From positions 1-64,000 of the forward strand of contig NZ_MIKA01000011.1 in NCBI RefSeq assembly GCF_001730295.1: DNA of 64,000 nucleotides, written 5' to 3'. The notes below the pieces were generated by a model. That model was not told the origin of the DNA, did no database searches, and saw only the letters and a program-made list of their open reading frames with translations. Each line of letters begins with the position of its first letter. The stretch's first letter is position 1. Shown here one piece after another: positions 53,515 to 61,708 of the stretch. This DNA comes from Enterococcus plantarum (lineage in GTDB: Bacteria > Bacillota > Bacilli > Lactobacillales > Enterococcaceae). The position numbers were made by a program, and so were the translations under genes.

Positions 53515-54048
53515 CTATTTTAATTCCCGATTCAACACTTCATCTTGAATCATCCCACTGGCTTTCATAAACATATACGTCACAACCGGTCCGACAAAGG
53601 TGAACCCATGTTTTTTCATATCCTTAGCGACATGTTTAGATAACGGTGTGACATTTAAGACTTCATATGCTTCTTCATACACATTCAACCGAGGAACACC
53701 CCCAACAAAATCCCACATATACTCTGCGAAACTACCATATTCGTGTTGCACTGCTAAAATCGCTTGAGCATTCTGAATTGTCGCGTTTATTTTTCTTGGG
53801 TTGCGAATCATTTCAGGGTCTTGCATGATTTTTTCCACATCATCCGGCATCATCCCAGCAACTTTTTGAATCTCCATATTATGGAAGTTTCGTAAAAATA
53901 CGTCTAATTTACCAGCGGCTGCCTTCCAACTTAATCCTGCTTGAAAGGTTCCTACAGTAAGCAAAATAAAAAGTAAACGGTCATCTTGTGTGGGGGTGCC
54001 CCATTGATTATGGTACCAATCAAATTTTGACGATTGATTCTTTTTCAT
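53515..54048 (-). CDS. DNA-3-methyladenine glycosylase I homologue, degenerate
   Basis: 177 residues following Tag along its length: WYHNQWGTPTQDDRLLF, FQAGLSWKAAAGKLDVFLRNF, IRNPRKINATIQNAQAIL and GFTFVGPVVTYMFMKASGMIQDEV. However, the Glu that precedes the QAGLSW motif in Tag (LEGxQAGLSW) is not present here (VGTFQAGLSW), and the zinc-snap Cys at the N terminus and the C-terminal His/Cys are absent as well. It may bind DNA or a base without Tag chemistry, or use another residue. The ATG is preceded by GGAGATAAAG. Single gene. Confidence 0.82.
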   Translation of the reverse strand: MKKNQSSKFDWYHNQWGTPTQDDRLLFILLTVGTFQAGLSWKAAAGKLDVFLRNFHNMEIQKVAGMMPDDVEKIMQDPEMIRNPRKINATIQNAQAILAVQHEYGSFAEYMWDFVGGVPRLNVYEEAYEVLNVTPLSKHVAKDMKKHGFTFVGPVVTYMFMKASGMIQDEVLNRELK

Positions 54049-54130
54049 CTTTATCTCCTACACTCAATTATTTCTTTTATCATAGCACAAAAGAAACTAT
54101 CGATACGAATTCGTCAAATTCCACCTAAAA

Positions 54131-54173
54131 AAGAACGCAAAACAAAACCAAAAGTCAGTTTTGTTTTGCGTTC
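54131..54173 (-). terminator. Terminator after DUF2188 gene
   Basis: AGAACGCAAAACAAAAC pairs perfectly with GTTTTGTTTTGCGTTCT (17 bp); on the minus strand TTTTTTAGG follows. It ends the SDR-DUF2188 unit. Confidence 0.9.
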
Positions 54174-54285
54174 TACATCCGAATAAATGGCGAGAAAAAA
54201 GCAGCTCCCTCTTATTTCTCGGAGCTAAACGCTTTTGTTTCTGCCTGATTTTATTTGTCCTCTTCAAATCTCTGCTCTTACATGC

Positions 54286-54720
54286 TCAACTAGTAGGCTT
54301 TTCATCTTTCTTGTAAGCAATAACTTTAGACTCTTTATTTCCAGTAATTTCTTTTGCTCTTTTCATTGCTTGTTCTTTCGTATAAAACGAGTCGGCTGCT
54401 TTTTCAGCTTGTTTTGTCTGAACATGCCATCGATTTTCCTGATAATAAACCAACACATCATTATCCAACAAATCTGTGTTGATTTTTTTACCGCTATGTT
54501 TGTCCGTTTTTTCAGGATCAGCCTCTTTCTTAAAAGCAGCTTTTTCAGTATCCGTTGCTTCACCTAACCACCTCTTAGCTTGAGAGATGGCAATCGGAAT
54601 CGCCTTGTCCTCTGGATAATCTTCACTGACTAATGCATTGGCAATCTCAATGGCTTTCTTTTTTAACACAGGGTCCATATTTTTAAACGAACTCGGATAA
54701 TCCTTTAAATCCCAAGGCAT
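54286..54720 (-). CDS. DUF2188 domain protein with ChaB-like N terminus
   Basis: 144 residues. The start MPWDLKDYPSSFKNMDPVLKKKAIEIANAL, with DKAIPIAISQAKRWL, resembles the ChaB/YdaT-like helical domain. The second half, DVLVYYQENRWHVQTKQAEKAADSFYTKEQAMKRAKEI, is DUF2188, a short beta-beta-alpha domain. The function is unknown; proteins of this type are often stress-induced in Gram-positive bacteria. AAGGAGATG precedes ATG. It lies 31 bp after an SDR gene. Confidence 0.85.
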   Translation of the reverse strand: MPWDLKDYPSSFKNMDPVLKKKAIEIANALVSEDYPEDKAIPIAISQAKRWLGEATDTEKAAFKKEADPEKTDKHSGKKINTDLLDNDVLVYYQENRWHVQTKQAEKAADSFYTKEQAMKRAKEITGNKESKVIAYKKDEKPTS

Positions 54721-54751
54721 GGTGACTCATCTCCTTAAATAACGGAATCAA

Positions 54752-55639
54752 TTAAGCAAAGAAACTTCCGCCTGTAATTGAATAGACTTGTCCTGTGACA
54801 TAACTTGCTTCATTAGAAGCTAAAAATACATAAACAGATGCCAATTCAACAGGTTGCCCAGCTCGTCCAATCGATTCTTGCTGTCCAAATTCAGGGATAT
54901 TTTCTGGTGGTTGTCCACCACAAATTTGTAACGCTGTCCAAATTGGACCTGGTGCAACAGTATTGACACGAATTCCTGAAGAAGCTAATTGTGCCGATAA
55001 GCCTTTACTAAATGAAGTGATGGCACCTTTTGTCGCAGCATAATCTAATAAATTTGCACTTGGTTCAGCACTTTGAATCGAAGTTGTTGTGATAATGCTC
55101 CCGCCTTTTGGCAAGTAATCCAAAGCTTCTTGCACTGCCCAATACATTGAGATAATATTTGTCGTATACGTATCCATGATTTGTTGTGTTGATAGGTCTT
55201 TGATATGCTCTACAGCCTGCTGCATTCCTGCATTCAAGACTAAAATATCCAACCCACCTAGCTCTTTTGCTGCATCATGAACAAGTTTCCGTGTAAATGT
55301 TTCTTCTTTTAAATCACCTGGTAATAAAACCGCTTTGCGTCCTTCTGCTTCAATCAAGGCTTTGACTTCCTTCGCATCTGCTTCTTCAAAAGGTAAGTAA
55401 TTGATTGCTACATCCGCGCCTTCTCTTGCATACGCAATGGCTGCAGCACGCCCGATTCCAGAGTCTCCCCCTGTGATCAACGCTTTACGTCCTTCTAATT
55501 TGCCTGATCCTTTATAAGATGTTTCTCCGCAATCAGGTACAGGAGTCATTTTTTGTTGTAATGCAGGTGCCTCTTGTGATTGTTTTTCAAATTTCCCATC
55601 GTAGAATCTTGTTAACGGATTTTCAATTTTTTTTGTCAT
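54752..55639 (-). CDS. SDR-family oxidoreductase (YghA/YhdF type)
   Basis: 295 residues from the ATG with GAGGAGG upstream. The Rossmann signature is [30 protein letters not shown], the active site is Ser in STTSIQS and Tyr-Lys in [11 protein letters not shown] (about Tyr200/Lys204), and the family tail is [18 protein letters not shown]. The N-terminal 40 residues ([18 protein letters not shown]) are typical of the YghA/YhdF group of general stress reductases. First gene of a two-gene unit with the DUF2188 protein. Confidence 0.93.
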   Translation of the reverse strand: MTKKIENPLTRFYDGKFEKQSQEAPALQQKMTPVPDCGETSYKGSGKLEGRKALITGGDSGIGRAAAIAYAREGADVAINYLPFEEADAKEVKALIEAEGRKAVLLPGDLKEETFTRKLVHDAAKELGGLDILVLNAGMQQAVEHIKDLSTQQIMDTYTTNIISMYWAVQEALDYLPKGGSIITTTSIQSAEPSANLLDYAATKGAITSFSKGLSAQLASSGIRVNTVAPGPIWTALQICGGQPPENIPEFGQQESIGRAGQPVELASVYVFLASNEASYVTGQVYSITGGSFFA

Positions 55640-55975
55640 CTTGATTCCTCCTCTAAATTTGTTGCCAATAAAAGTAACTACCAGCTTACTCTTTAACACT
55701 AATACAAAATATAAGTGCTGACAAATCATATGTTTTTATACTTTAAGAAACGTTCCTAAAAGTGGATTTCTTTGGCTGATACGTTAAAACCTCCTATAAT
55801 TAACTGTATACAACAATTTATTTATAAAAAATAGGTCTTAAGTTGGATGCCAAAAGATTGCAAAAACATTACAATAACATTACATTGAATTAAAAATGCT
55901 CGTTACTTTAAGTATTTATCACTATCTAGCGACACGAGCTATCCTGTTACAATTTAAATTTTAGGAGGAAAAGAC
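55640..55975. other. Divergent region between SDR gene and lemA
   Basis: 336 bp without a gene. It contains two direct repeats AACATTACA 11 bp apart (55865-55884) and a TACAAT box near 55947, apparently the lemA control region. Confidence 0.5.
55865..55884 (+). promoter_or_regulatory. Direct repeats before lemA
   Basis: AACATTACA occurs twice with an 11-bp period, one helical turn, about 100 bp before lemA. This is the layout of a response-regulator binding site; the regulator is unknown. Confidence 0.4.
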
Positions 55976-56572
55976 ATGAAAAACAACAAAACAAGATTTG
56001 GCTTGATTGCTGTAATCGTCATTGTTTTATTAGGCGTTTTCGGGGTCAGTCAATACAACGGATTAGCGAAGAAAGAACAGTCAGTAGAGTCTCAATGGAG
56101 TCAAGTTGAAAACGTGATGCAGCGTAGAGCCGATCTCGTTCCAAACTTAGTCAACAGTGTAAAAGGCAGTATGCAACAAGAACAACAAGTCTTTGGTGAT
56201 ATTGCTAAAGCACGTGAAGCATACGGTTCTGCGAACAATGATTCAGATAAAATAAAAGCTAGCCAAGAGTTAGACCAATCTGTAGGAACGTTGATCAATG
56301 TCATCAATGAGAATTATCCTGAACTAAAATCAAATAATAATGTACAAACGTTAATGACCCAATTAGAAGGGACTGAAAATCGTATCTCTGTTGAGCGAAA
56401 ACGATATAATGACGTTGTAAAAGAATACAACGAGCAAGTGGTTTCTTTCCCTAAAAATATCTTTGCAAATATGATGGGTCTAGGTAAGAAGGATTACTTT
56501 AAAGCTGATCCAACAGCAAGTACTGTACCTTCTGTAAATTTTGATAATTCGACTAGCACTTCCCAAAAATAA
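55976..56572 (+). CDS. lemA: LemA family protein
   Basis: 198 residues. An N-terminal membrane segment (about 9-28, LIAVIVIVLLGVFGVSQYNG) is followed by the LemA motif KEQSVESQWSQVENVMQRRADLVPNLVNSVKG and long helices (ENYPELKSNNNVQTLMTQLEGTENRISVERKRYNDVVKEYN), then FPKNIFANMMGLGKKDYFKAD. The function of LemA is unclear. AGGAGG precedes ATG. Usually a TPM-domain or HtpX gene follows; here there is only a short glycine-rich peptide gene. Confidence 0.93.
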   Translation: MKNNKTRFGLIAVIVIVLLGVFGVSQYNGLAKKEQSVESQWSQVENVMQRRADLVPNLVNSVKGSMQQEQQVFGDIAKAREAYGSANNDSDKIKASQELDQSVGTLINVINENYPELKSNNNVQTLMTQLEGTENRISVERKRYNDVVKEYNEQVVSFPKNIFANMMGLGKKDYFKADPTASTVPSVNFDNSTSTSQK

Positions 56573-56667
56573 GTTTCATAAGATATTGCCAAAAATTAGA
56601 GGGCACTATCTATTCGTTGATATAAAAATGTTTAGCCAAATGCGGACAATAAAGGAGGTGTTTTTAC

Positions 56668-56745
56668 ATGATAGAATTATTTGCTTGGTGGTGGCCATTT
56701 AAACCAGGTGGTGGATCTTCTGGTGGAGGTGGCGCAAGTATTTAG
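56668..56745 (+). CDS. 25-residue Trp/Gly-rich peptide
   Basis: ATG at 56668 is preceded by a perfect AAAGGAGGTG seven bases away. The peptide starts MIELFAWWWPFKPGG and continues with a Gly/Ser run ending GGGASI. It is 95 bp after lemA on the same strand. The glycine-rich tail resembles the C-terminal tails of TPM-domain (YgcG-like) proteins that often follow lemA, so it could be a remnant; the excellent ribosome-binding site and new N terminus argue for a real small protein. No family is recognised. Confidence 0.55.
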   Translation: MIELFAWWWPFKPGGGSSGGGGASI

Positions 56746-56857
56746 AGCTGAAACCATTCATCTGGTAAGCCCAGCCTTATACTCCTCTCAGACAGATTTA
56801 ATTTCTGCTGAACACAAGGACAGAATAAAAAATGTTACGCATATAAAAAGTTGCACA

Positions 56858-56909
56858 AAAAACGCTATACACATCTTGATGAAATCTATCAAGATGCGTA
56901 TAGCGTTTT
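56858..56909 (-). terminator. Terminator of the sucrose operon
   Basis: AAAACGCTATAC and CATCTTGAT pair with the complementary ATCAAGATG and GTATAGCGTTTT around GAAATCT with one mismatch; on the minus strand six T follow. It begins three bp beyond scrB. Confidence 0.9.
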
Positions 56910-56912
56910 CTA

Positions 56913-58361
56913 TTATTCAAAATATGCCCACGTGGCTTCAGTTTCTTTCGAAAACGAAATAGTGGTTTGTTCTGATTCTAAGAAGACCCTAAAACTAAAA
57001 ACACGTTCGCCTTCATTCAAATACAGTTCTATAAAACTATTATCAACAAACACATCAACTGTGATATTATCTGCTAATTCAGCTATTTCACATGTTCGTC
57101 TCATGCCATATTCGGTATCAATTTTTTTAGCTAAATGGCCACGATCAATCGTTATTGTCTCTTTTTTTTCATCTAAATTCAATTGCCAAAAGTCATCTTT
57201 TGTACCAAAGCAAATAGTCGAATCTTGTTTTTTGTTCAATTCAAATTGAAGATGATAATAGGGGTATTCTAAAAGAAGTTGGTCAGTTCTTATTGTTTGT
57301 TTATCGGCAAACTGTTTTTGTACTTCTTCTGTTGGAAAACGTCTTAATTTTCCATCCACTAGTCTCATTTCTTGTGCAGTCGTTAATCCATGTTTCCAGC
57401 CTTCAGTGTCAATTGGATACACTTGCTCACCACAGCCAAACCAACCAAACGTTAATGGCAACTGATTCTTTCCATAAAATGACTGAGGGGCATAATAATC
57501 AAAGCCAGCATCCAACTCATCCACATGCTCTAATTCAAACGTTCTTTTTTCAACATCCAATTGTCCTACTAAATAAATGGAAGAAAAACGATTTTGGTAA
57601 CGATACGTTTCTTTCTCATAGCCCATCGGTGATAGAAATAAAACATCTTTTCCATCAATCGTTACAAGGCTCGGACATTCTAACATATAACCTTTATCGA
57701 TGGGTAAATCAATCGTTCCTTGATACGTCCAATCCACTAAATTAGTACTCTTATACAAAAGCAATTCACCAATGTCGCCAAAACCCGTTTGTTCTCCCTT
57801 CACAAAACGACCTCCGCCAAGTAACATATAAAAAGAACCGTTACGCTCAAAAACAAAAGGATCTCTTAATTCTTGACTAAATCCTTTCGGTGCACCATCA
57901 AGGATTGGATTCTTCGGATATTTCGTAATAGTCCCTTTTTTATCCATGATCGCCAAAGCTTGCTTCGCTAACTTCCCTGTATCTGTTTTATAGTTCGCTG
58001 TATAAAACAAATAGAGTTCGTCATTATATTCGAAAGCATTACCAGAATAGGCACCATTTTTTTCATATTCTTCATCGGGAATAAGAGCAAAACCTTCATC
58101 TTTGAATTTAACCAAGTCTTCGGAAGTAGCATGTCCCCAATGTTTCATTCCATGAAAAGAATCAAATGGAAACCATTGATAAAATACTTGATACTTGCCA
58201 TTAAAGTAGCTCAAACCATTTGGATCATTCATCAAGCCTGTCTTGGGATATAAATGATACTTTGGGAGATAGGCGCTCTCGTTTATTTTTTCTTCTAATT
58301 GACTTAAATGTTCTTGCCATTCCGTCGTATAAAATGTATATTTTTCAATTTTTTTACTCAT
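56913..58361 (-). CDS. scrB: Sucrose-6-phosphate hydrolase (GH32)
   Basis: About 482 residues. The GH32 motifs are in order: GLMNDPNGLSYFNGKYQVFYQ (nucleophile Asp, about 45), FSQELRDPFVFER (RDP) and GYMLECPSLV (acid/base Glu in EC, about 225), with a C-terminal beta-sandwich (VDVFVDNSFIELYLNEGERVFS). It hydrolyses sucrose 6-phosphate to glucose 6-phosphate and fructose. The ATG follows a TTG and only weak purines, so either could start. It lies 26 bp after the PTS gene and is the last gene of the operon. Confidence 0.95.
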   Translation of the reverse strand: MSKKIEKYTFYTTEWQEHLSQLEEKINESAYLPKYHLYPKTGLMNDPNGLSYFNGKYQVFYQWFPFDSFHGMKHWGHATSEDLVKFKDEGFALIPDEEYEKNGAYSGNAFEYNDELYLFYTANYKTDTGKLAKQALAIMDKKGTITKYPKNPILDGAPKGFSQELRDPFVFERNGSFYMLLGGGRFVKGEQTGFGDIGELLLYKSTNLVDWTYQGTIDLPIDKGYMLECPSLVTIDGKDVLFLSPMGYEKETYRYQNRFSSIYLVGQLDVEKRTFELEHVDELDAGFDYYAPQSFYGKNQLPLTFGWFGCGEQVYPIDTEGWKHGLTTAQEMRLVDGKLRRFPTEEVQKQFADKQTIRTDQLLLEYPYYHLQFELNKKQDSTICFGTKDDFWQLNLDEKKETITIDRGHLAKKIDTEYGMRRTCEIAELADNITVDVFVDNSFIELYLNEGERVFSFRVFLESEQTTISFSKETEATWAYFE

Positions 58362-58387
58362 CAATTGCTCTCAGACGTCCCTTCTTT

Positions 58388-59824
58388 TTATAAGGTACTA
58401 CCTTTCCCTATTTCTGCTCCTTTTACCCCTTTAACGCGATTCCAAACAATCAAAATAATAATCGGTAAAATAAATGCCATTAAATTTCCGATGATATAAA
58501 AGATCAATCTAGGTGGGTATACGATCGTCAAACCTGGTAGACCTGTTAAAGCAAAACTTGTTGCTTTGACATCAAATATTTTCATAAAAGCACCACCGAT
58601 CCCTGCTGAAAATGAAGCAGCAAGAAATGGAATGATCGAGTCACGTAAATTGACTGCAAAAATTGCTGGTTCTGAAATACCAAATAATGTTGGAACAAAG
58701 CTAGACATTGCTGTTTCACGACGCTTAGAATTTTTCTTCGCAAGGAAAAACATGCCTAATGCTGCTCCACCTTGTGCGATGATTGAAACGGACCATAATG
58801 GTTGAATGTAGTTGAATCCTGTGGCTACCACTAATTGCGCTTCAATGGCCTGGATCGCGTGTTGCGTGCCCGTTACAACAAGTGGCTGAAGCAGTGCTGC
58901 AAAAACAAAGGCACCCACAAATCCTGTTTTGTTATATAGAATATCAATGATCCATCCTAATCCCGTGCCGATTGCATTACCGATTGGACCAAATACTAAG
59001 AATAAAGCAAGAGCAGAGAATAAAATCGTAACTGTCGGTACCAAAATAAAACTCAACGCTTGTGGTGTTTTTTTCTTCGCAAATGCTTCTGTTTTTGATA
59101 AGAACCATGCCGTTAAAATTGCTGGAAACACGCCGCCTTGGAACCCAACTTGTGGGATGGATAACCCAAATACATGCCAAGAGGATAGGGTATCATAATT
59201 GCCCAAGACAAAGTCATTACGATTCATCAAATCTGGTGTAATCATCACAAAACCTAACACTAAACCTAAGATTGGATTTCCACCAAATCGTTTGGTTGCT
59301 GAATACATGACTAAGACAGGAAGATAAGCAAATGTTGTCGCAATAACGCCTAGAAAACTAGCTAAATCTTGCGCCCAAAGCCATTCCTCCGCCATTGAGC
59401 CGCCTAAAAAGCCAAATTGTGTCGTTAATAGTGACTTCAATCCTAAAATCATCGCCGCCCCAACAAAAGCTGGAATGATTGGAATGAATATATCAGAGAA
59501 TACTTTAAATGCTTGTTGTAATTTATTCTGTTGCTTCGTTCCAGAGGCTTTTACATCTTGCAATGAAGCTTCCTTTATCCCTGAAACTTCTTGAAATGCA
59601 GCAAAAACCTTTTCTACTGTTCCTGTACCAAAAATAATTTGTAATTGTCCACTATTAAAAAATACTCCTTTAACGCCTTCGATATTTTCTAATGTTTCTT
59701 TATTATAATTATTACTATCATTCAATACTAAGCGTAAACGCGTAACACAATGAGCAGCATTCGCTATATTTTCTTTTCCCCCGACACCTTCTAATACTTC
59801 TTCAGCAATTTTTTTATAATCCAA
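58388..59824 (-). CDS. scrA: Sucrose-type PTS EIIBC
   Basis: About 478 residues. The EIIB domain (1-85) begins MDYKKIAEEVLEGVGGKENI with the phosphorylated Cys26 in AAHCVTRLRLVL; EIIC follows from about 110 with ten membrane spans and motifs FIPIIPAFVGAAMILGLKSLL and SEPAIFAVNLRD. No EIIA domain. The start is TTG at 59824: AAGGAG lies eight bases before it, whereas the ATG at 59833 directly abuts that site. It imports sucrose as sucrose 6-phosphate. Two palindromic operators lie upstream, beside scrR. Confidence 0.92.
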   Translation of the reverse strand: MDYKKIAEEVLEGVGGKENIANAAHCVTRLRLVLNDSNNYNKETLENIEGVKGVFFNSGQLQIIFGTGTVEKVFAAFQEVSGIKEASLQDVKASGTKQQNKLQQAFKVFSDIFIPIIPAFVGAAMILGLKSLLTTQFGFLGGSMAEEWLWAQDLASFLGVIATTFAYLPVLVMYSATKRFGGNPILGLVLGFVMITPDLMNRNDFVLGNYDTLSSWHVFGLSIPQVGFQGGVFPAILTAWFLSKTEAFAKKKTPQALSFILVPTVTILFSALALFLVFGPIGNAIGTGLGWIIDILYNKTGFVGAFVFAALLQPLVVTGTQHAIQAIEAQLVVATGFNYIQPLWSVSIIAQGGAALGMFFLAKKNSKRRETAMSSFVPTLFGISEPAIFAVNLRDSIIPFLAASFSAGIGGAFMKIFDVKATSFALTGLPGLTIVYPPRLIFYIIGNLMAFILPIIILIVWNRVKGVKGAEIGKGSTL

Positions 59825-59863
59825 ACTATTCATCTCCTTGATTGTTTTAGAAAAAACCATTTT

Positions 59864-59875
59864 TGGAACGTTCCA
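59864..59875. promoter_or_regulatory. Operator O2 of the sucrose operon
   Basis: TGGAACGTTCCA, a perfect palindrome identical in core to O1, 32 bp away centre to centre (three helical turns). Confidence 0.8.
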
Positions 59876-59894
59876 TATATAATTATTATAATAC

Positions 59895-59908
59895 TTGGAA
59901 CGTTCCAA
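59895..59908. promoter_or_regulatory. Operator O1 of the sucrose operon
   Basis: TTGGAACGTTCCAA, a perfect 14-bp palindrome with the central CG typical of LacI/GalR operators, between scrR and scrA. A TATAAT on the minus strand lies between O1 and O2, so binding would block the promoter. Confidence 0.85.
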
Positions 59909-59941
59909 AAAAGCAAGGGCTTTCAAACAAAAAAATTGGAT

Positions 59942-60934
59942 TTATTTTTCATCCAATTTTCTAGTCGTCTTAAATTCTGTAAACTTCACTGGTAATATAT
60001 GTTTCTTTTGTATAGCTAAGCTATCATCAAATTCCACTAACTCTTTCACACTTAAACGAGCAATCTCACGCACATCCTGAGACATTGTTGAAATAGTCAA
60101 TGACTGATTAGAAAAGCTTCTAGCACCATCGAAACCAACTAATTGTACATCTTCTGGAATCGACCAAGGTAAATGTGCAAATGTATTAAAAACAAATTCT
60201 GCATATCGATCTGTTACAGTAAAAATCCCATCAAAAGGACAATTCTCTGAAAATTTTTCAGTTAGAAATAGATCCAGTCTTTTGGGAAATTCAATTGAGT
60301 TTCCTTTATCTAAATAAACTTCATATTCCAATCCATTATGAGTACAATAATCAATAAAACCATTCATTCGTTCAAAAATACCTAAATTATTGGGTAACTC
60401 TCTTAAAATTAACAGCAGTCGTTTTGACCCTCGTTTATGCAATTCTTCTGCTGCTTGTCTAGCGCCACCAAAATTGTCACTTGTTATAAATGGAATAGCA
60501 CTATTAAAATAACGCTCAATTGAAACAATCGGTATGTTTGAAATAAGATAGGGTTCTATATCACTGTAGGAAATAGTCAAAATTCCTTTGACTTTCTGTT
60601 CTTGCGCCATTTTTATATAGTCTAACTCTAAATTATAATCATTTTGAGAATTACATAATAACATTTTAAAATTTTGAATTTGCAATTCTAACTGGATATA
60701 ATAGGCCAATTCAGAAAAAAATGGCGTCCATATCGTTGGTAATATAAATACAATGATGTCACTTTCTTGTTTTTTTAATGATCTAGCCGCTTGATTTGGT
60801 ATATAATTCAACTCTTCAATTGCTTTTTCTACTCTAGCAGCTAATTCTGGCTTGATTTTTACGTGATTGACATAATTGGATACAGTTCCTCTAGAGACGT
60901 TTGCTTTTTTTGCAACATCATTCATATTGACCAT
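59942..60934 (-). CDS. scrR: LacI-family repressor of the sucrose operon
   Basis: 330 residues. The helix-turn-helix is MNDVAKKANVSRGTVSNYVNHVKIKPELAARVEKAIEELNYIPNQAARSLKK; the sugar-binding domain follows from about 60 (IIVFILPTIWTPFFSELAYYIQ, VQLVGFDGARSFSN, LSVKELVEF). The first ATG at 60934 and another nine bases later are both possible. It lies upstream of scrA on the same strand with the operators between them. The operators match the CG-centred LacI type. Confidence 0.9.
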   Translation of the reverse strand: MVNMNDVAKKANVSRGTVSNYVNHVKIKPELAARVEKAIEELNYIPNQAARSLKKQESDIIVFILPTIWTPFFSELAYYIQLELQIQNFKMLLCNSQNDYNLELDYIKMAQEQKVKGILTISYSDIEPYLISNIPIVSIERYFNSAIPFITSDNFGGARQAAEELHKRGSKRLLLILRELPNNLGIFERMNGFIDYCTHNGLEYEVYLDKGNSIEFPKRLDLFLTEKFSENCPFDGIFTVTDRYAEFVFNTFAHLPWSIPEDVQLVGFDGARSFSNQSLTISTMSQDVREIARLSVKELVEFDDSLAIQKKHILPVKFTEFKTTRKLDEK

Positions 60935-61006
60935 TCACCTTCACCTCATTAGATAGTATATCATAATAAAAAATGTGGCATGATTATTTTAAGCTGTTAT
61001 TCATGT

Positions 61007-61225
61007 TCATTTATTTAGTTTTTCAGTATCTAACGTTATAACATTTCCTTCATACATCAATCGATTAAAATTAATTCCTCTGCTCACATCATAATTACCA
61101 TTTTCACGTATATTTTTCTCGATACAGATTTGTCGTCCTATTTCTTAATACATTTCTCTCATTATACGATCTCCTTGAAATTCAAATACAATAACTAAAG
61201 AATTTTCTTCTTCTCGTTTTATCAT
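61007..61225 (-). pseudogene. Small unknown gene interrupted by one nonsense codon
   Basis: From ATG at 61225 (AAAGGA eight bases upstream) a single frame runs 72 codons, broken only by TAA at 61145-61147 after 26 codons, and ends TGA at 61007. The two parts, starting MIKREEENSLVIVFEFQGD and ending MYEGNVITLDTEKLNK, have normal protein composition, so this looks like a recently inactivated small gene rather than chance. No family is recognised. Confidence 0.5.
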
Positions 61226-61319
61226 CTATTCGTCCTTTTTGACATACTTGTTAAAAATCGTTATCTGTCTACTATTTATACTATTGAGCTGATTTTTTTT
61301 AACTTATTCCAAATTAGTA

Positions 61320-61325
61320 TATAAT
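61320..61325 (+). promoter_or_regulatory. Promoter-like -10 box before tRNA-like sequence
   Basis: TATAAT within TATATAAT; a weak TTTAAC lies 16 bp upstream. RNA would start near 61332, at the palindrome, and reach the tRNA-like fold. Confidence 0.35.
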
Positions 61326-61353
61326 TTGATTATAAAGTACTTTATCAATTTTC

Positions 61354-61404
61354 GGGTCATGAACTCATTTGGGAGACATTGCAGGTTCAACTCCTGCTTG
61401 ACCC
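61354..61404 (+). ncRNA. tRNA-like sequence lacking an anticodon arm
   Basis: GGGTCA (61354-61359) pairs with TGACCC (61399-61404) as an acceptor stem. AACTCATTTGGGAGA looks like a D arm (CTC/GAG with a TTGG-containing loop), and GCAGGTTCAACTCCTGC is a perfect T arm with GTTCAA in its loop. The anticodon arm is missing: only about five bases separate the D and T arms. No CCA is encoded, and TTATCTTTTTTGTTTT follows. It is either a tRNA gene with an internal deletion or a small tRNA-mimic RNA with its own promoter. Confidence 0.6.
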
Positions 61405-61708
61405 TTATCTTTTTTGTTTTAATAACTAACATAACATACATTATTAGACACTTAAAACTATCTTTTTTTATTTACCTTCTTTTCGTACAGATAAGACGTT
61501 CTCATTTTGATATTTAAAAATTTTCTAAAATAAATTCTACTAACAATTATTTTGAACATTAAATTCACAAAAAAAGCGCACCTATATTCTGGTTGGTACG
61601 CTTGTTTGTGAATTTATTGAGATTATGTTAAGTAAGTATTCAAATAACTATTTTTTATTTTTATACTGATGTACACCTTGACTCATAATCTTTTAGTCCG
61701 CTTACTCA

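Larger units (their letters stand above)
60935..61708. other. Region with a broken small gene and a tRNA-like sequence
   Basis: 774 bp without an intact protein gene. It contains the nonsense-interrupted frame at 61007-61225, a promoter-like TATATAAT at 61318-61325, a perfect palindrome ATAAAGTACTTTAT (61332-61345) and the tRNA-like sequence 61354-61404. The rest, to the hydrolase gene, is AT-rich with no clear signal other than an inverted GTACGC/CACAAA region near 61570-61610. Confidence 0.5.
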
